Positions 8,866 through 17,360 are shown, counted from the stretch's first letter. The stretch is 41,266 bases of DNA from JACPFV01 sp052386975 (GCA_052386975.1 JBQTJQ010000214.1:1-41266); one strand, 5' to 3'. Made by a program: numbers and translations. The notes: generated by a model not told the origin, from the sequence alone.

Positions 8866-9511
8866 CCGGGGCGGAGGCCGTTGCTTCAGGGAAAAACCGG
8901 CTGACGTCGCCCTTGCCCTTGCGGATCAGCCGCGGCTCCGGCCCGGTCAGGTCCAGCACCGTGGTCGGCGTGTAGCCGCAGTTGCCGGCGCTGACCACGG
9001 CGTCGACCAGGTGCTGCAGCCGCGCCTGCTCGTGTTCCGGATCGCTGATCGGCAACTGGTCGGGCGGCAGGGTCAGCGTGCAGGACAGCAGCGGCTCGCC
9101 CAGCGCCGCCAGCAGCGACTGCGTGATCGGGTGGTCCGGCACGCGCAGGCCGATGGTCTTGCGCTTGTCGTGCAGCACGCGGCGCGGGGTCTCGTCGCTG
9201 GCGCGCAGCACGAAGGTGTACGGGCCCGGCGCCAGCGCCTTGACGATGCTGAACTGGGCGTTGTCGACGCGCGCGTAGCGGCCGATCTCGGCCATCGAGC
9301 GGCACACCACCGTGAACAGGTGATGCCGGTCGAACTGGCGGATGCGGCGGATGCGGTCGGCGGCAGCCTTGTCGCCGAGCCGGCAGCCCAGCGCGTAGCA
9401 CGAGTCGGTCGGGTAGACGATCACGCCGCCCTCGCGGACGCGGGCGATGGCCTGGTCGAGCAGGCGCTTCTGCGGGTTCAGCGGGTGCGGACGGTGCCAG
9501 TCGGCAGGCAT
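8861..9511 (-). CDS. yciO: YciO, Sua5/YrdC/YwlC-family protein
   Basis: A 216-residue single-domain YrdC-like protein. HPLNPQKRLLDQAIARVREG, GGVIVYPTDSCYALGC, KRKTIGLRVPDHPI and PTTVLDL align with E. coli YciO, a relative of the threonylcarbamoyl-AMP synthase TsaC/Sua5. Whether YciO itself acts in t6A formation is uncertain. The N terminus matches the E. coli start, supporting ATG 9511. That ATG directly abuts the T-run of a palindromic repeat, so no Shine-Dalgarno exists. It heads the minus-strand run leading to the protease and trpS. Confidence 0.88.
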   Translation of the reverse strand: MPADWHRPHPLNPQKRLLDQAIARVREGGVIVYPTDSCYALGCRLGDKAAADRIRRIRQFDRHHLFTVVCRSMAEIGRYARVDNAQFSIVKALAPGPYTFVLRASDETPRRVLHDKRKTIGLRVPDHPITQSLLAALGEPLLSCTLTLPPDQLPISDPEHEQARLQHLVDAVVSAGNCGYTPTTVLDLTGPEPRLIRKGKGDVSRFFPEATASAPV

Positions 9512-9577
9512 AAAAAAGGGGACAGAACTATTTTTCGGACGCCATCATATAAACAAAATAGTTCTGTCCCCTTTTTT
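9512..9577. repeat. Perfect 23-base inverted repeat between yciO and yciB
   Basis: Arms 9512-9534 and 9555-9577 are exact reverse complements; the core is GGGGACAGAACTATTTT, with six A or T at the outer ends. The loop is 20 bases. The left arm touches the yciO start codon. On either strand the hairpin is followed by a T-run, so it could also act as a terminator. Member of the GGGGAC repeat family of this window. Confidence 0.9.
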
Positions 9578-9600
9578 GGGGACAGACTAAGATCTGCCCC
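9578..9600. repeat. Second short palindrome abutting the yciB start
   Basis: GGGGACAGACTAAGATCTGCCCC is written here only by its ends: GGGGACAGA (9578-9586) and TCTGCCCC (9593-9600) form an imperfect palindrome. It follows the preceding 23-base inverted repeat directly and ends at the base before the yciB GTG. Together the two units fill the whole 89-base gap between the divergent genes. Confidence 0.7.
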
Positions 9601-10143
9601 GTGAAATTCCTGCTCGACTACGCCCCGGCGCTGCTGTTCTTCGCCGCCTATTTCCTGTCCGACATCTACGTCGCCACCGCCGTGCTGATCGCGGCGGCTA
9701 TCGGCCTGGTGCTGGTCTACCGCGTGTGGCAGCAGCGCTGGCACAAGTCGCACCTCGTCGTCGCTGCGCTGGCCACCGTGCTCGGCGGCTTGACGCTGGC
9801 GATCCACGACCCGGCGTTCATCAAATTCAAGCCGACCGCGGTCTACGGCGTGTTCGCGCTGGCGCTGCTGGGCAGCCACGTCGTCGGCGACCGCGTGCTG
9901 CTGGCGCGGATCCCGCAGAAGACCTTCGAGTTCCCCGAGCCGGTGTGGCGCCGGGTCAACCTGGCCTGGGCCTTGTTCTTCCTCGGCTGCGCCGCGCTCA
10001 ATTATTACGTCGCCGGCCATTACGACGAGGCGACCTGGGTCAAGTTCAAGACCTTCGGCTTCACCGCGCTGACCTTCGTGTTCCTGCTGGCGCACGCGCC
10101 GTTCCTGGCCCGCTACCTGCCGCAGGACCCGACGCCGCCGTGA
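9601..10143 (+). CDS. yciB: Inner-membrane protein YciB (intracellular septation protein A family)
   Basis: A 180-residue membrane protein with about five transmembrane helices. MKFLLDYAPALLFFAAY, GGLTLAIHDPAFIKFKPT, PVWRRVNLAWALFF and WVKFKTFGFTALTFVF align throughout with E. coli YciB, which is linked to envelope integrity and septation. The alignment supports GTG 9601 as the true start. The start is preceded directly by a palindromic repeat and has no Shine-Dalgarno. The end overlaps the bolA-like gene (GTGA). Confidence 0.92.
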   Translation: MKFLLDYAPALLFFAAYFLSDIYVATAVLIAAAIGLVLVYRVWQQRWHKSHLVVAALATVLGGLTLAIHDPAFIKFKPTAVYGVFALALLGSHVVGDRVLLARIPQKTFEFPEPVWRRVNLAWALFFLGCAALNYYVAGHYDEATWVKFKTFGFTALTFVFLLAHAPFLARYLPQDPTPP

Positions 10144-10421
10144 CACGCGTCGAGAAAATCCGCGCGGCGCTGACCGCGGCGTTCGCACCGCAGCGCCTGG
10201 TGGTCGAGGACGAGAGCCACCGGCACGCCGGCCATGCCGGGGCGGCCGGCGGGCGCGGGCATTTCCGGGTGCTGATCGTCGCCGGGATGTTCGCCGGCCT
10301 GCCGGCGCTGGCCCGGCACCGCCGGGTCTACGAGGCGCTCGGCGCGCTGATGCAGACCGACATCCACGCCCTCAGCATCGAGGCCCGCACGCCGGACGAG
10401 GTGTCTCCGGCCCCGCCCTGA
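10140..10421 (+). CDS. BolA-family protein
   Basis: A 93-residue BolA-like protein translated from GTG 10140, overlapping the yciB stop as GTGA. VEKIRAALTAAFAPQRLVVED, DESHRHAGHAG, HFRVLIVAGMF and RHRRVYEALGALM match the BolA/YrbA fold, including the SHRHAGHAG segment with histidines that bind Fe-S clusters together with monothiol glutaredoxins. BolA proteins act in Fe-S trafficking, stress morphology and transcription. Easily overlooked because it is short and lies in a different frame from longer spurious ORFs. Confidence 0.88.
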   Translation: MTRVEKIRAALTAAFAPQRLVVEDESHRHAGHAGAAGGRGHFRVLIVAGMFAGLPALARHRRVYEALGALMQTDIHALSIEARTPDEVSPAPP

Positions 10422-10424
10422 ACC

Positions 10425-10451
10425 GCGCCCGCGGCACGGGCGCGCTAGACT
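10425..10451 (+). promoter_or_regulatory. Hairpin and -10-like element before the GGDEF-EAL gene
   Basis: GCGCCC (10425-10430) and GGGCGC (10438-10443) form a six-base stem without a T-run. It is followed by TAGACT (10446-10451), a possible -10 box nine bases before the ATG at 10461. No good -35 is present at the right distance. Only weakly supported as a promoter for the following gene. Confidence 0.3.
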
Positions 10452-10460
10452 GAAAGCGCC

Positions 10461-13394
10461 ATGGTGCAGCGCGTGCTTCCCTTCGGGCAGCGCAGCGGCC
10501 CGGGCACCGACCTCGCCTCCGCCTTGATGAGCGCGACCGCTGCCCGCCCGCTGGCGCACGTGGCGCTTGCCCAGATCGAATCCCGTTTCCCCTGCCGCGC
10601 CCTGCGGCTGGTGTGGAAACTCGGCAGCGCCCATGACGGCCCGCTGCGCCACGCCAGCCCGGAGTCGCCCCCGGACCCGGGCGAGACGGCGCTGATCGAC
10701 GCCGCCTTCGCCGCCGGCGCGGAGATCCGCGCCGGCCTCGCCGGCTCCGACGGCTGCCGCCTCGCCAGCGTGCTCGGCCGGCCCGGCGCCCGCACCCGCG
10801 CCGTGCTGGTAACGGAATGGCCCAGCGCCGGCGCCCTGGCGCAGGACGAAGCCGATTGGCGCGAGTACCTCGCGATCGTTTCGGCGCGGTTCGCCGACGT
10901 GCTCGAGCTGGCCGAGCACGCGATCACGATCGAGGGCCTGAAGAAATCCGAGCGCCTGCAGGGCGCGCTGTACGCCATCGCCGACCTCGCCAGCGGCGAG
11001 CTCGACACCGCCGAGATGCTGCCGCGCATCCACGCCGTGGTCGGCGAGCTGATGTACGCAAAGAATTTCTTCATCTCGCTGTACTCGCCCGAGCGCGACG
11101 CGCTGCGCTTCATTTACTTCGCCGACACCCAGGACCACACGGTCTACGATCCGGAGAAGGACATCCCGGCTTCGGCCATCAAGGGCAGCCTGGCGCTGCA
11201 GGTCATCCGCCGCGGCCGCTCGGCGATGGGCCCGTCGGCGCAGGTGCAGGCCGAGCTGGGCCTCGAGTTCGACGCCAACGTCGGCCCCGACTCCGCCGAC
11301 TGGCTGGGCGTGCCGATGATGGCGGAGGGCCAGGCCCGCGGCGCCGTGGTGGTGCAGAACTACGAGCGCGCCGGCGTCTACACCGAGGAAGACCGCGCCC
11401 TGCTGACCTTCGTCGCGCAGCACATCCTGACGGCGCTGGTGCGCAAGCAGGCCCACGAGGAGCTCGAGCGCCGCGTCGAGGAGCGCACGCGCGAGCTGAC
11501 CGTGGAGGTGCGCGAGCGCCAGCACGGCGAGCGGCTGCAGGCTGCGCTCTACGCGATCGCCGACCTCGCCAGCGGCGAGCTCGACATGACCGAGATGCTG
11601 GCGCGCATCCACGCCGTGGTCGGCGAGCTGATGTACGCCAAGAACTTCCTGATCGCGCTGTACCACCGCGAGAGCGACACGCTGCGCTTCATCTACCGCG
11701 CCGACGAGAAGGATCCGGGACTGCTCGACCAGACCGCCGAGATCCCCGTGGCCAGCGTGCGCGACACCATCACCTTCAACGTGATCCGCAGCGGCCGCGC
11801 CGTGTTCGGCGCGCCGGCGCACGTCAAGGCCCAGCTCGGCATCCCGGCCGGCGCGGTATTCGGCACCGGCGCCGAGCACGTGATCGGCGTGCCGATGGCG
11901 GCCGAGGGCCAGGTGCTCGGCGCCGTGCTGGTGCAGAGCTACGACGCCGCCATCCACTTCAGCGAGGACGACCGCGCCCTGCTCGGCTACGTCGCCCAGC
12001 ACATCCTCACCGCGCTGCTGCGCAAGCAGGCGCAGGCCGAGCTCGAGCAGCGCGTGCAGGACCGCACGCGCGAGCTGCGCGAGCAGATCGCCGAGCGCGA
12101 GCGCATCGAGCGCCAGCTGCTGCACGAGACCCTGCACGACTCGCTGACCGGGCTGCCGAACCGCAGCTTCCTGCTCGACGCGCTGGCGCGCTCGCTGGCG
12201 CGCCTGCAGCGCGACCCGGCCCACCGCTTCGCCGTGCTGTTCCTCGACCTCGACCGCTTCAAGGTGGTCAACGACTCGATGGGGCACCTGGTCGGCGACG
12301 AGATGCTGAAGGAGGCGGCGCGCCGGCTGGCGGCCTGCGTGCGCTCGCCCGACATCGTCGCCCGCCTCGGCGGCGACGAGTTCGCGCTGCTGCTCGAGGA
12401 CATCCGCGCGCCCGACGACGCCTACCACGTCGCCCAGCGCGTGCTGTCGGCGCTGCGCGAGCCGATGCGCATCGCCGCCAAGGACTTGTTCCCGTCCGCC
12501 AGCCTCGGCATCGCGCTGAGCCACGAGCGCTACCGCAGCGCCGAGGAACTGCTGCGCGACGCCGACGTCGCCATGTACCGCGCCAAGGCCAAGGGCCGCC
12601 AGCGCTTCGAGGTGTTCGACGAGAAGCTGCACCAGGAGGCGCTGCGCCTGCTCGACCTCGAGAGCGACCTGCGCCGCGCGGTGCTGCGCGAGGAGTTCGA
12701 GCCCTGGTTCCAGCCGATCGTGCGCCTGGCCGACGGCACCGCCGTCGGCTGCGAGGCGCTGCTGCGCTGGCGCCACGCCCAGCGTGGCGTGATGCTGCCG
12801 GCCGAGTTCCTCGGCGTGGCCGAGGACAGCGGCGCGGCCGAACAGATCGACTGGCAGATCTTCGACCGCACCTGCCAGGCCATCCCCAAGCTGCTGGGCC
12901 CGGAGCAGTACGTCACGCTGAACGTGTCGGCGCGGCATTTCCGCTCGCCCGAGCTCGCCCGCCAGATCGTGGCGATGCTCGACGCCAACGACGTCGCGCC
13001 GCGCCGCGTGCGCCTGGAAGTCACCGAGGGCGCCCTGTTCGAGAATCCCGAGCAGGCCTGCGCCACGCTCGAGGCGCTGCGCGCCCAGGGCGTGCTGGCC
13101 ACGCTCGACGACTTCGGCACCGGCTTCTCGTCGCTGTCCTACCTGCACCGCTTCCCGCTGCACGCGCTGAAGATCGACCGCTCGTTCATCGCCGGCCTGG
13201 TGCCGGGGAGCAGCAGCCTGGCGGTGGTGCGCGCGGTGCTGGCGCTGGCCGCGTCGCTGGGGCTCGAGGTGATTGCCGAGGGCATCGAGACCGCAGCGCA
13301 GCGCCAGCAGCTGATCGACCTCGGCTGCATCTACGGCCAGGGCTTCTACTTCGCGCACCCCCGACCGGCGGCGGAGTTCGGCAGAGGGACGTAG
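10461..13394 (+). CDS. Bifunctional-type GGDEF/EAL protein with tandem GAF domains
   Basis: A 977-residue soluble c-di-GMP turnover protein. After an N-terminal region (1-160, possibly a degenerate GAF) come two very similar GAF domains, about 162-320 and 355-510, each starting with ERLQ(G/A)ALYAIADLASGEL and joined by charged, coiled-coil-like helices. GGDEF follows, with GGDEF near residue 637 and an RSPD I-site five residues before it. The EAL domain has EALLRW (E about 764), NVSARHF and DDFGTGFSSLSYLH (about 882-895). Both catalytic motif sets look intact, so synthesis and hydrolysis are both possible. The GAFs would sense a small ligand. ATG 10527 is an alternative start. The stop codon lies in a palindromic repeat. 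Confidence 0.92.
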   Translation: MVQRVLPFGQRSGPGTDLASALMSATAARPLAHVALAQIESRFPCRALRLVWKLGSAHDGPLRHASPESPPDPGETALIDAAFAAGAEIRAGLAGSDGCRLASVLGRPGARTRAVLVTEWPSAGALAQDEADWREYLAIVSARFADVLELAEHAITIEGLKKSERLQGALYAIADLASGELDTAEMLPRIHAVVGELMYAKNFFISLYSPERDALRFIYFADTQDHTVYDPEKDIPASAIKGSLALQVIRRGRSAMGPSAQVQAELGLEFDANVGPDSADWLGVPMMAEGQARGAVVVQNYERAGVYTEEDRALLTFVAQHILTALVRKQAHEELERRVEERTRELTVEVRERQHGERLQAALYAIADLASGELDMTEMLARIHAVVGELMYAKNFLIALYHRESDTLRFIYRADEKDPGLLDQTAEIPVASVRDTITFNVIRSGRAVFGAPAHVKAQLGIPAGAVFGTGAEHVIGVPMAAEGQVLGAVLVQSYDAAIHFSEDDRALLGYVAQHILTALLRKQAQAELEQRVQDRTRELREQIAERERIERQLLHETLHDSLTGLPNRSFLLDALARSLARLQRDPAHRFAVLFLDLDRFKVVNDSMGHLVGDEMLKEAARRLAACVRSPDIVARLGGDEFALLLEDIRAPDDAYHVAQRVLSALREPMRIAAKDLFPSASLGIALSHERYRSAEELLRDADVAMYRAKAKGRQRFEVFDEKLHQEALRLLDLESDLRRAVLREEFEPWFQPIVRLADGTAVGCEALLRWRHAQRGVMLPAEFLGVAEDSGAAEQIDWQIFDRTCQAIPKLLGPEQYVTLNVSARHFRSPELARQIVAMLDANDVAPRRVRLEVTEGALFENPEQACATLEALRAQGVLATLDDFGTGFSSLSYLHRFPLHALKIDRSFIAGLVPGSSSLAVVRAVLALAASLGLEVIAEGIETAAQRQQLIDLGCIYGQGFYFAHPRPAAEFGRGT

Positions 13395-13438
13395 GGCGGC
13401 ATTCCAGTGCCGCCGTCGGCAAGGGATTGCCGACCTAC
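13391..13438. repeat. Two-hairpin repeat shared by two convergent stop codons
   Basis: An outer stem GTAG (13391-13394) / CTAC (13435-13438) encloses two hairpins: GGCGGCA (13395-13401) with TGCCGCC (13408-13414), and GTCGGCA (13415-13421) with TGCCGAC (13428-13434), each with a six-base loop. The plus-strand GGDEF-EAL gene ends with TAG in the left outer arm, and the minus-strand gene ends with TAG in the right outer arm. It fills the entire gap and may also act as a bidirectional mRNA 3' end. Confidence 0.85.
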
Positions 13439-14556
13439 GCCGCGGCCGCCTCCGGCGGCGCCGGCCCGGGCCCCGCGGGCGGCAGCCGCTTCGGGCCCAC
13501 GCCGATGCCGAGCACGCGCGCGCCGAGCAGGATGCCTTCGTACATCAGCCAGCCGATGGCGAAGCCCAGCATCAGCAGCGAGTGGCGCAGGCCGAAGTCC
13601 AACAGCCAGGCCGGCACGTTGCCCTTGTAGAGCCCCTTCACCAGGCCGATGACCGGATGGGCGCGGAACATCATCGAGCTGTTTTTCGACAGGTACTCGA
13701 GGCCCTTCCCGCCCTTGGCGCCGGCCTTGAGGACCCAGAACTCGGCGTGCGTCCAGCCGGAATTCAGCCAGCGCATCGTGGTCCTGGGGTCCACCATCAT
13801 GGCGTGCAACCCTTCCGGGGTTTCGACGAATTTCGCGATGCGCCGCAGCGTCGCCGGGTCGTCGATGTGCTTGAGCATCGCGACCGCTCCCGGGGGGCTG
13901 GCGCGCTTGCTGAGCGTGCCGACGTCGTCGGTGATCTCCTTGATCGGGTCGATCTTGCGCGAGCGATAGGCCTTGCGCGCGGCGTCGGCCACGCCTTTGG
14001 CCATGCTGCCGCTGACCGCGCCCATCTTGCGCCCCGCCTTCAGCACGGCGGCGCCCAGGTCCACTTCGGGCGCCACCGTCAGCAGGATGCCGCCGGCCGA
14101 CAGTGCCACGATCATGTCGTCGGCGTCGCCGCCCTTGAGCCAGGTGCCGGTCTCGATGATGAGGTCCCGGATGTCGCCGAACACGAAGAGGTCGGCGATG
14201 ATCGCGCCGCCCAGCGACGCCGCCTCGGTGCCGCGGCCGGTCAGCGCGCCCTGCCCGCCGAGCGCCAGCTGGCGCATCCAGTCCTTGCGCTCGAGCTCGA
14301 GGCCCTGCTTCATGATGAGCAGGCGGTTGTTGGCCGGCTCGTGCTTGAGGCCTTCGTCGACCAGCACCAGCGCCTCGGAAAAACGATTCTTCTTGAACAG
14401 CTCGCCGGCTTCGTACGCGAAGTCGATCGGCTCGAGCGCCTCGAAGTCGTCGCGCGCCTGGATCGCCGGCCGGTCCTGCCAGCACAGCCACACCAGCGCG
14501 ATCGCGGCGCCGGCCCGCACCAGGCTGGCGGCGATGCGAAGCAGGTAGCCGATCAT
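13435..14556 (-). CDS. Unrecognised membrane-anchored protein downstream of ligA
   Basis: A 373-residue protein I do not recognise. It starts with a membrane or signal-anchor segment (GYLLRIAASLVRAGAAIALVW). A TPR-like stretch follows at about 43-85 (EAGELFKKNRFSEALVLVDE, then KHEPANNRLLI). The centre is rich in Gly and Ala helices (GAIIADLFVFGDIRDLI, then DDMIVALSAGGILLTVAP) and may include two further membrane passes. A C-terminal helix (LLMLGFAIGWLMYEGILL) and a Pro/Ala tail end it. ATG 14556 overlaps the ligA stop (ATGA), so it is probably translated from the zipA-ligA transcript. Composition is like that of its neighbours. Function cannot be assigned. Confidence 0.8.
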   Translation of the reverse strand: MIGYLLRIAASLVRAGAAIALVWLCWQDRPAIQARDDFEALEPIDFAYEAGELFKKNRFSEALVLVDEGLKHEPANNRLLIMKQGLELERKDWMRQLALGGQGALTGRGTEAASLGGAIIADLFVFGDIRDLIIETGTWLKGGDADDMIVALSAGGILLTVAPEVDLGAAVLKAGRKMGAVSGSMAKGVADAARKAYRSRKIDPIKEITDDVGTLSKRASPPGAVAMLKHIDDPATLRRIAKFVETPEGLHAMMVDPRTTMRWLNSGWTHAEFWVLKAGAKGGKGLEYLSKNSSMMFRAHPVIGLVKGLYKGNVPAWLLDFGLRHSLLMLGFAIGWLMYEGILLGARVLGIGVGPKRLPPAGPGPAPPEAAAA

Positions 14557-16598
14557 CCGATCAGTCTACGCAGCCCTTGGAGATCGAGCACCGCCACGCC
14601 GAGTTTTTCGGCCTTGGCCAGCTTGCTGCCCGCTTCGGCCCCCGCAACCAGGTAACTGGTGCTCTTCGACACCGAGCCGGCGACCTTGCCGCCCCGAGAC
14701 TCGATCAGCGCGGTCGCTTCGTCGCGGCTCATGCCAGGCAAGGTACCGGTGATGACGAAAGTCCTGCCGGACAGCGGCCCGCCGCCGATCACCTTCGGTG
14801 CTGCCCAGTTGATGCCGGCCTGGTCGACGAGCCTGCGGATCGCGCCCTCGTTCTGGTTGAGGAAGTGGCAGAGGTGCGCGGCGACCACCGGGCCGACGTC
14901 GACGACCGAGCGCAGCGCCGGGTAGCGCTCTTTCTCCTTCTCCGCGCCGGCCGTCTTCGCGTCCTGCCGCGCCGCCTCCAGCAGCGCCTCGAGCGTGCCG
15001 AAGTGCCGCGCCAGCTCGCGGGCGGTGGCTTCGCCCGCGTCCGGCATGCCGAGCGAGTACAGGAAGCGTGCGAACGTGGTGCCGCGGCTGGCGGCGATCG
15101 CGTCGACCAGGTTCTGCGCCGACTTCTCGCCCATGCGCTCGAGCCCGGAAAGCGTTGCCGCCTCCAGCCGGTAGATGTCGGCGGGGTTCTTCACCAGGCC
15201 CTGCTCGACCAGTTGCAGCAGCAGCTTGTCGCCGAGACCGTCGATGTCCATGGCGCGGCGCGAGACGAAATGCAGCAGCGCACCGTGCAGCTGGGCGCGG
15301 CACGAAAGACCATTCGTGCAGCGCGGATTGATTTCACCTTCTTCTCTCTCGACCTTGCCGCCGCAGACCGGGCACTTCCTGGGGAGGGTCAGCTTGTGCG
15401 CGCCCTTCGGGCGCTTGCCGGGCAGCACGCGCACCAGCTCCGGGATCACGTCGCCGGCGCGGCGGATGATGGCGTGGTCGCCGATGCGCACGTCCTTGCG
15501 CTCGACCTCATCGAGGTTGTGCAAGGTGGCGTTGCTGACGGTCGCGCCGCCGACGAACACCGGCTTCAATCGGGCAACGGGGTTCAGCGCGCCGGTGCGG
15601 CTGACCTGGAACTCGATGTTCTGCACCACGGTCTCGGCTTCCTCGGCCGCGAACTTGTACGCCACCGCCCAGCGCGGCTCGCGCGACACCGCGCCCAGCT
15701 CCTCGCGCCCGGCCAGGCTGTTGACCTTGAACACCACGCCATCGATGTCGAAACCGAGTTTTGGCCGCTTCCTGCGAACGCCGTCGAAGTACTTCAGGCA
15801 GCCTTCCACGCCGCCGACGGCCTCGATCAGGCCGGAGACCGGGAAGCCCCACTCGCGCAGCCGCTCCAGCAGCTCCGACCCCAGCGCCGGCGCGTGCCAG
15901 CCCTCGCCGTAGGCGCCGTACGCCGTGAACGCCAGCGGCCGCGAGGCCGTGACGCGCGCGTCGAGCTGCCGCAGCGAGCCGGCCGCGGCGTTGCGCGGGT
16001 TGACCGGCGCCTTCTCGCCGCGCGCCTCGGCGTCCTTGACCATCTTCCTGAAGCCGGCCCACGGCAGGTACACCTCGCCGCGCACCTCGACGCGCTTCGG
16101 CAGCTTGTCGTCGCCGCGCAGCCGCAGCGGGATGCTGCGGAGGGTCCTCAGGTTTTCGGTGATGTCCTCGCCGAGCTCGCCGTCGCCGCGCGTGGCGCCG
16201 CGCGCCAGCACGCCGCCCTCATAGGCGAGCGACACGGCGAGGCCGTCGAGCTTGGGCTCGGCGGTGTACTCCACCGCTTCGCGGCCGAGCGTCTCGCGCA
16301 CACGCCGGTCGAAATCGCGCAGCTCCTCCTCGTCGTTGCACTTGCGCAGGCTCAGCATCGGCTGGCCGTGCTTGACCGCCGTGAACTCCGGCCGTGGCGC
16401 CCCGCCGACGCGCTGCGTCGGCGAGTCCGCGGTCACCAGCTCCGGATGAGCGGCTTCCAGGTTCCGCAGTTCGGCGAAGAGCCTGTCGTACTCGGCGTCC
16501 GAAATTTTCGGATCGTCGAGGACGTAGTAGCGGTGATCGTGTTCCCGCAGCCGCTCGCGCAGCTCGGCGGCGCGCTTCGCGGAAGCCGGCGCCTTCAC
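14553..16598 (-). CDS. ligA: NAD+-dependent DNA ligase LigA
   Basis: A 681-residue NAD+-dependent ligase sealing nicks in replication and repair. Domain Ia with YYVLDDPKISDAEYDRL, the adenylation motif KLDGLAV (K116), an OB fold, a Cys4 zinc finger (CPVCGG, then CTNGLSCRAQ), helix-hairpin-helix repeats, and a C-terminal BRCT domain (LSGRTFVITGTLPGMSRDEA). Length is typical. The start is GTG 16598, overlapping the zipA stop (GTGA), and the stop overlaps the next gene (ATGA). Confidence 0.97.
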   Translation of the reverse strand: MKAPASAKRAAELRERLREHDHRYYVLDDPKISDAEYDRLFAELRNLEAAHPELVTADSPTQRVGGAPRPEFTAVKHGQPMLSLRKCNDEEELRDFDRRVRETLGREAVEYTAEPKLDGLAVSLAYEGGVLARGATRGDGELGEDITENLRTLRSIPLRLRGDDKLPKRVEVRGEVYLPWAGFRKMVKDAEARGEKAPVNPRNAAAGSLRQLDARVTASRPLAFTAYGAYGEGWHAPALGSELLERLREWGFPVSGLIEAVGGVEGCLKYFDGVRRKRPKLGFDIDGVVFKVNSLAGREELGAVSREPRWAVAYKFAAEEAETVVQNIEFQVSRTGALNPVARLKPVFVGGATVSNATLHNLDEVERKDVRIGDHAIIRRAGDVIPELVRVLPGKRPKGAHKLTLPRKCPVCGGKVEREEGEINPRCTNGLSCRAQLHGALLHFVSRRAMDIDGLGDKLLLQLVEQGLVKNPADIYRLEAATLSGLERMGEKSAQNLVDAIAASRGTTFARFLYSLGMPDAGEATARELARHFGTLEALLEAARQDAKTAGAEKEKERYPALRSVVDVGPVVAAHLCHFLNQNEGAIRRLVDQAGINWAAPKVIGGGPLSGRTFVITGTLPGMSRDEATALIESRGGKVAGSVSKSTSYLVAGAEAGSKLAKAEKLGVAVLDLQGLRRLIG

Positions 16599-17326
16599 GC
16601 GCCCAGGCGGCCCGACGCGGTATGGCGCCGCGCCCAGGCCTCGACCTGCTCGTGCAGCGCGCGCTCGCGCTCCGGCGTCAGCGGCGCGCGCTGCTCGCTG
16701 TCGTACAGCTCGGCCTTCAGCACCTGGGCCAGCCCGCGCGCGGTATCGAGCATGTCCTGGAACGCGGCGACCGGGCGCAGCGGCCCGGGCAATTGCATGA
16801 ACACCGACAGGCCGGGCGTGGCGAAGCCCTCGGCCGCGTCCGGATCGAGCTCGCCGGGCTTCACCAGGCTCGCCACGCTGAAGATGGCGTGCTCGCCGTC
16901 GAAACGGTGGTAGATCCGCTTGGCGCCGAAACGCAGGCCGCGCGACTGCAAGGCCGCATGGATCCTGGGGCCGAGGATGTTGGTCCCTTCATGCTCGGCG
17001 ATGTACAAGCCAATCACGACGGCCGGCGCCCCGGCGTGAGGCGGCGCGGGCGCGGGCGCATGGACCGGCGTCACGGTCGGCGCGGTGCGCGTCGGCGCGC
17101 CGGCAACGGCCTTGCGCGGCTTGCTCACGCCAAACTCATCGAACCCCGCCTGGCCCTGGCCCTCCGAGGCCGCGGAAACCTCCGGCGCGCTCCAGTCGCG
17201 GCTCACCGGCCGCGGGGCCGGCGCGTTCAGCCGGTCGACCGCGCGCTTGTCGCGCCAGCTCGACCAGATCAATCCCGCGGCAATGCCGACGCCCAGCAAC
17301 AGCAGCGCCCATTGCAGCGCGCTCAT
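16595..17326 (-). CDS. zipA: Cell division protein ZipA (FtsZ-binding domain)
   Basis: A 243-residue ZipA-like protein with one N-terminal membrane helix (ALQWALLLLGVGIAAGLIW), a Pro/Ala-rich linker (about 35-100) and a C-terminal ZipA domain (VVIGLYIAEHEGTNILGPRI, then YHRFDGEHAIFSVASLVKPG and GLSVFMQLPGP) that binds the FtsZ tail. Shorter than the E. coli protein, mainly in the linker. ATG 17326 has GGAG six bases upstream. It lies between smc and ligA, a standard order in proteobacteria. Confidence 0.9.
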   Translation of the reverse strand: MSALQWALLLLGVGIAAGLIWSSWRDKRAVDRLNAPAPRPVSRDWSAPEVSAASEGQGQAGFDEFGVSKPRKAVAGAPTRTAPTVTPVHAPAPAPPHAGAPAVVIGLYIAEHEGTNILGPRIHAALQSRGLRFGAKRIYHRFDGEHAIFSVASLVKPGELDPDAAEGFATPGLSVFMQLPGPLRPVAAFQDMLDTARGLAQVLKAELYDSEQRAPLTPERERALHEQVEAWARRHTASGRLGA

Positions 17327-17360
17327 GACGCGCTCCGCGCGTCGCGTCCCGGTTTTCGCA

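Noticed and set aside
8861..9511. Assigning this gene as the essential TsaC/Sua5 threonylcarbamoyl-AMP synthase
   Set aside because: The motifs follow the YciO branch more closely, so the essential enzyme is probably encoded elsewhere.
9512..9600. Remnant of an insertion sequence or attachment site
   Set aside because: There is no transposase fragment or target duplication, and the matched arms fit a REP-like palindromic element better.
10113..13358. Long minus-strand open frame opposite the GAF-GGDEF-EAL gene
   Set aside because: Its internal repeats simply mirror the duplicated GAF modules on the plus strand; no independent evidence.
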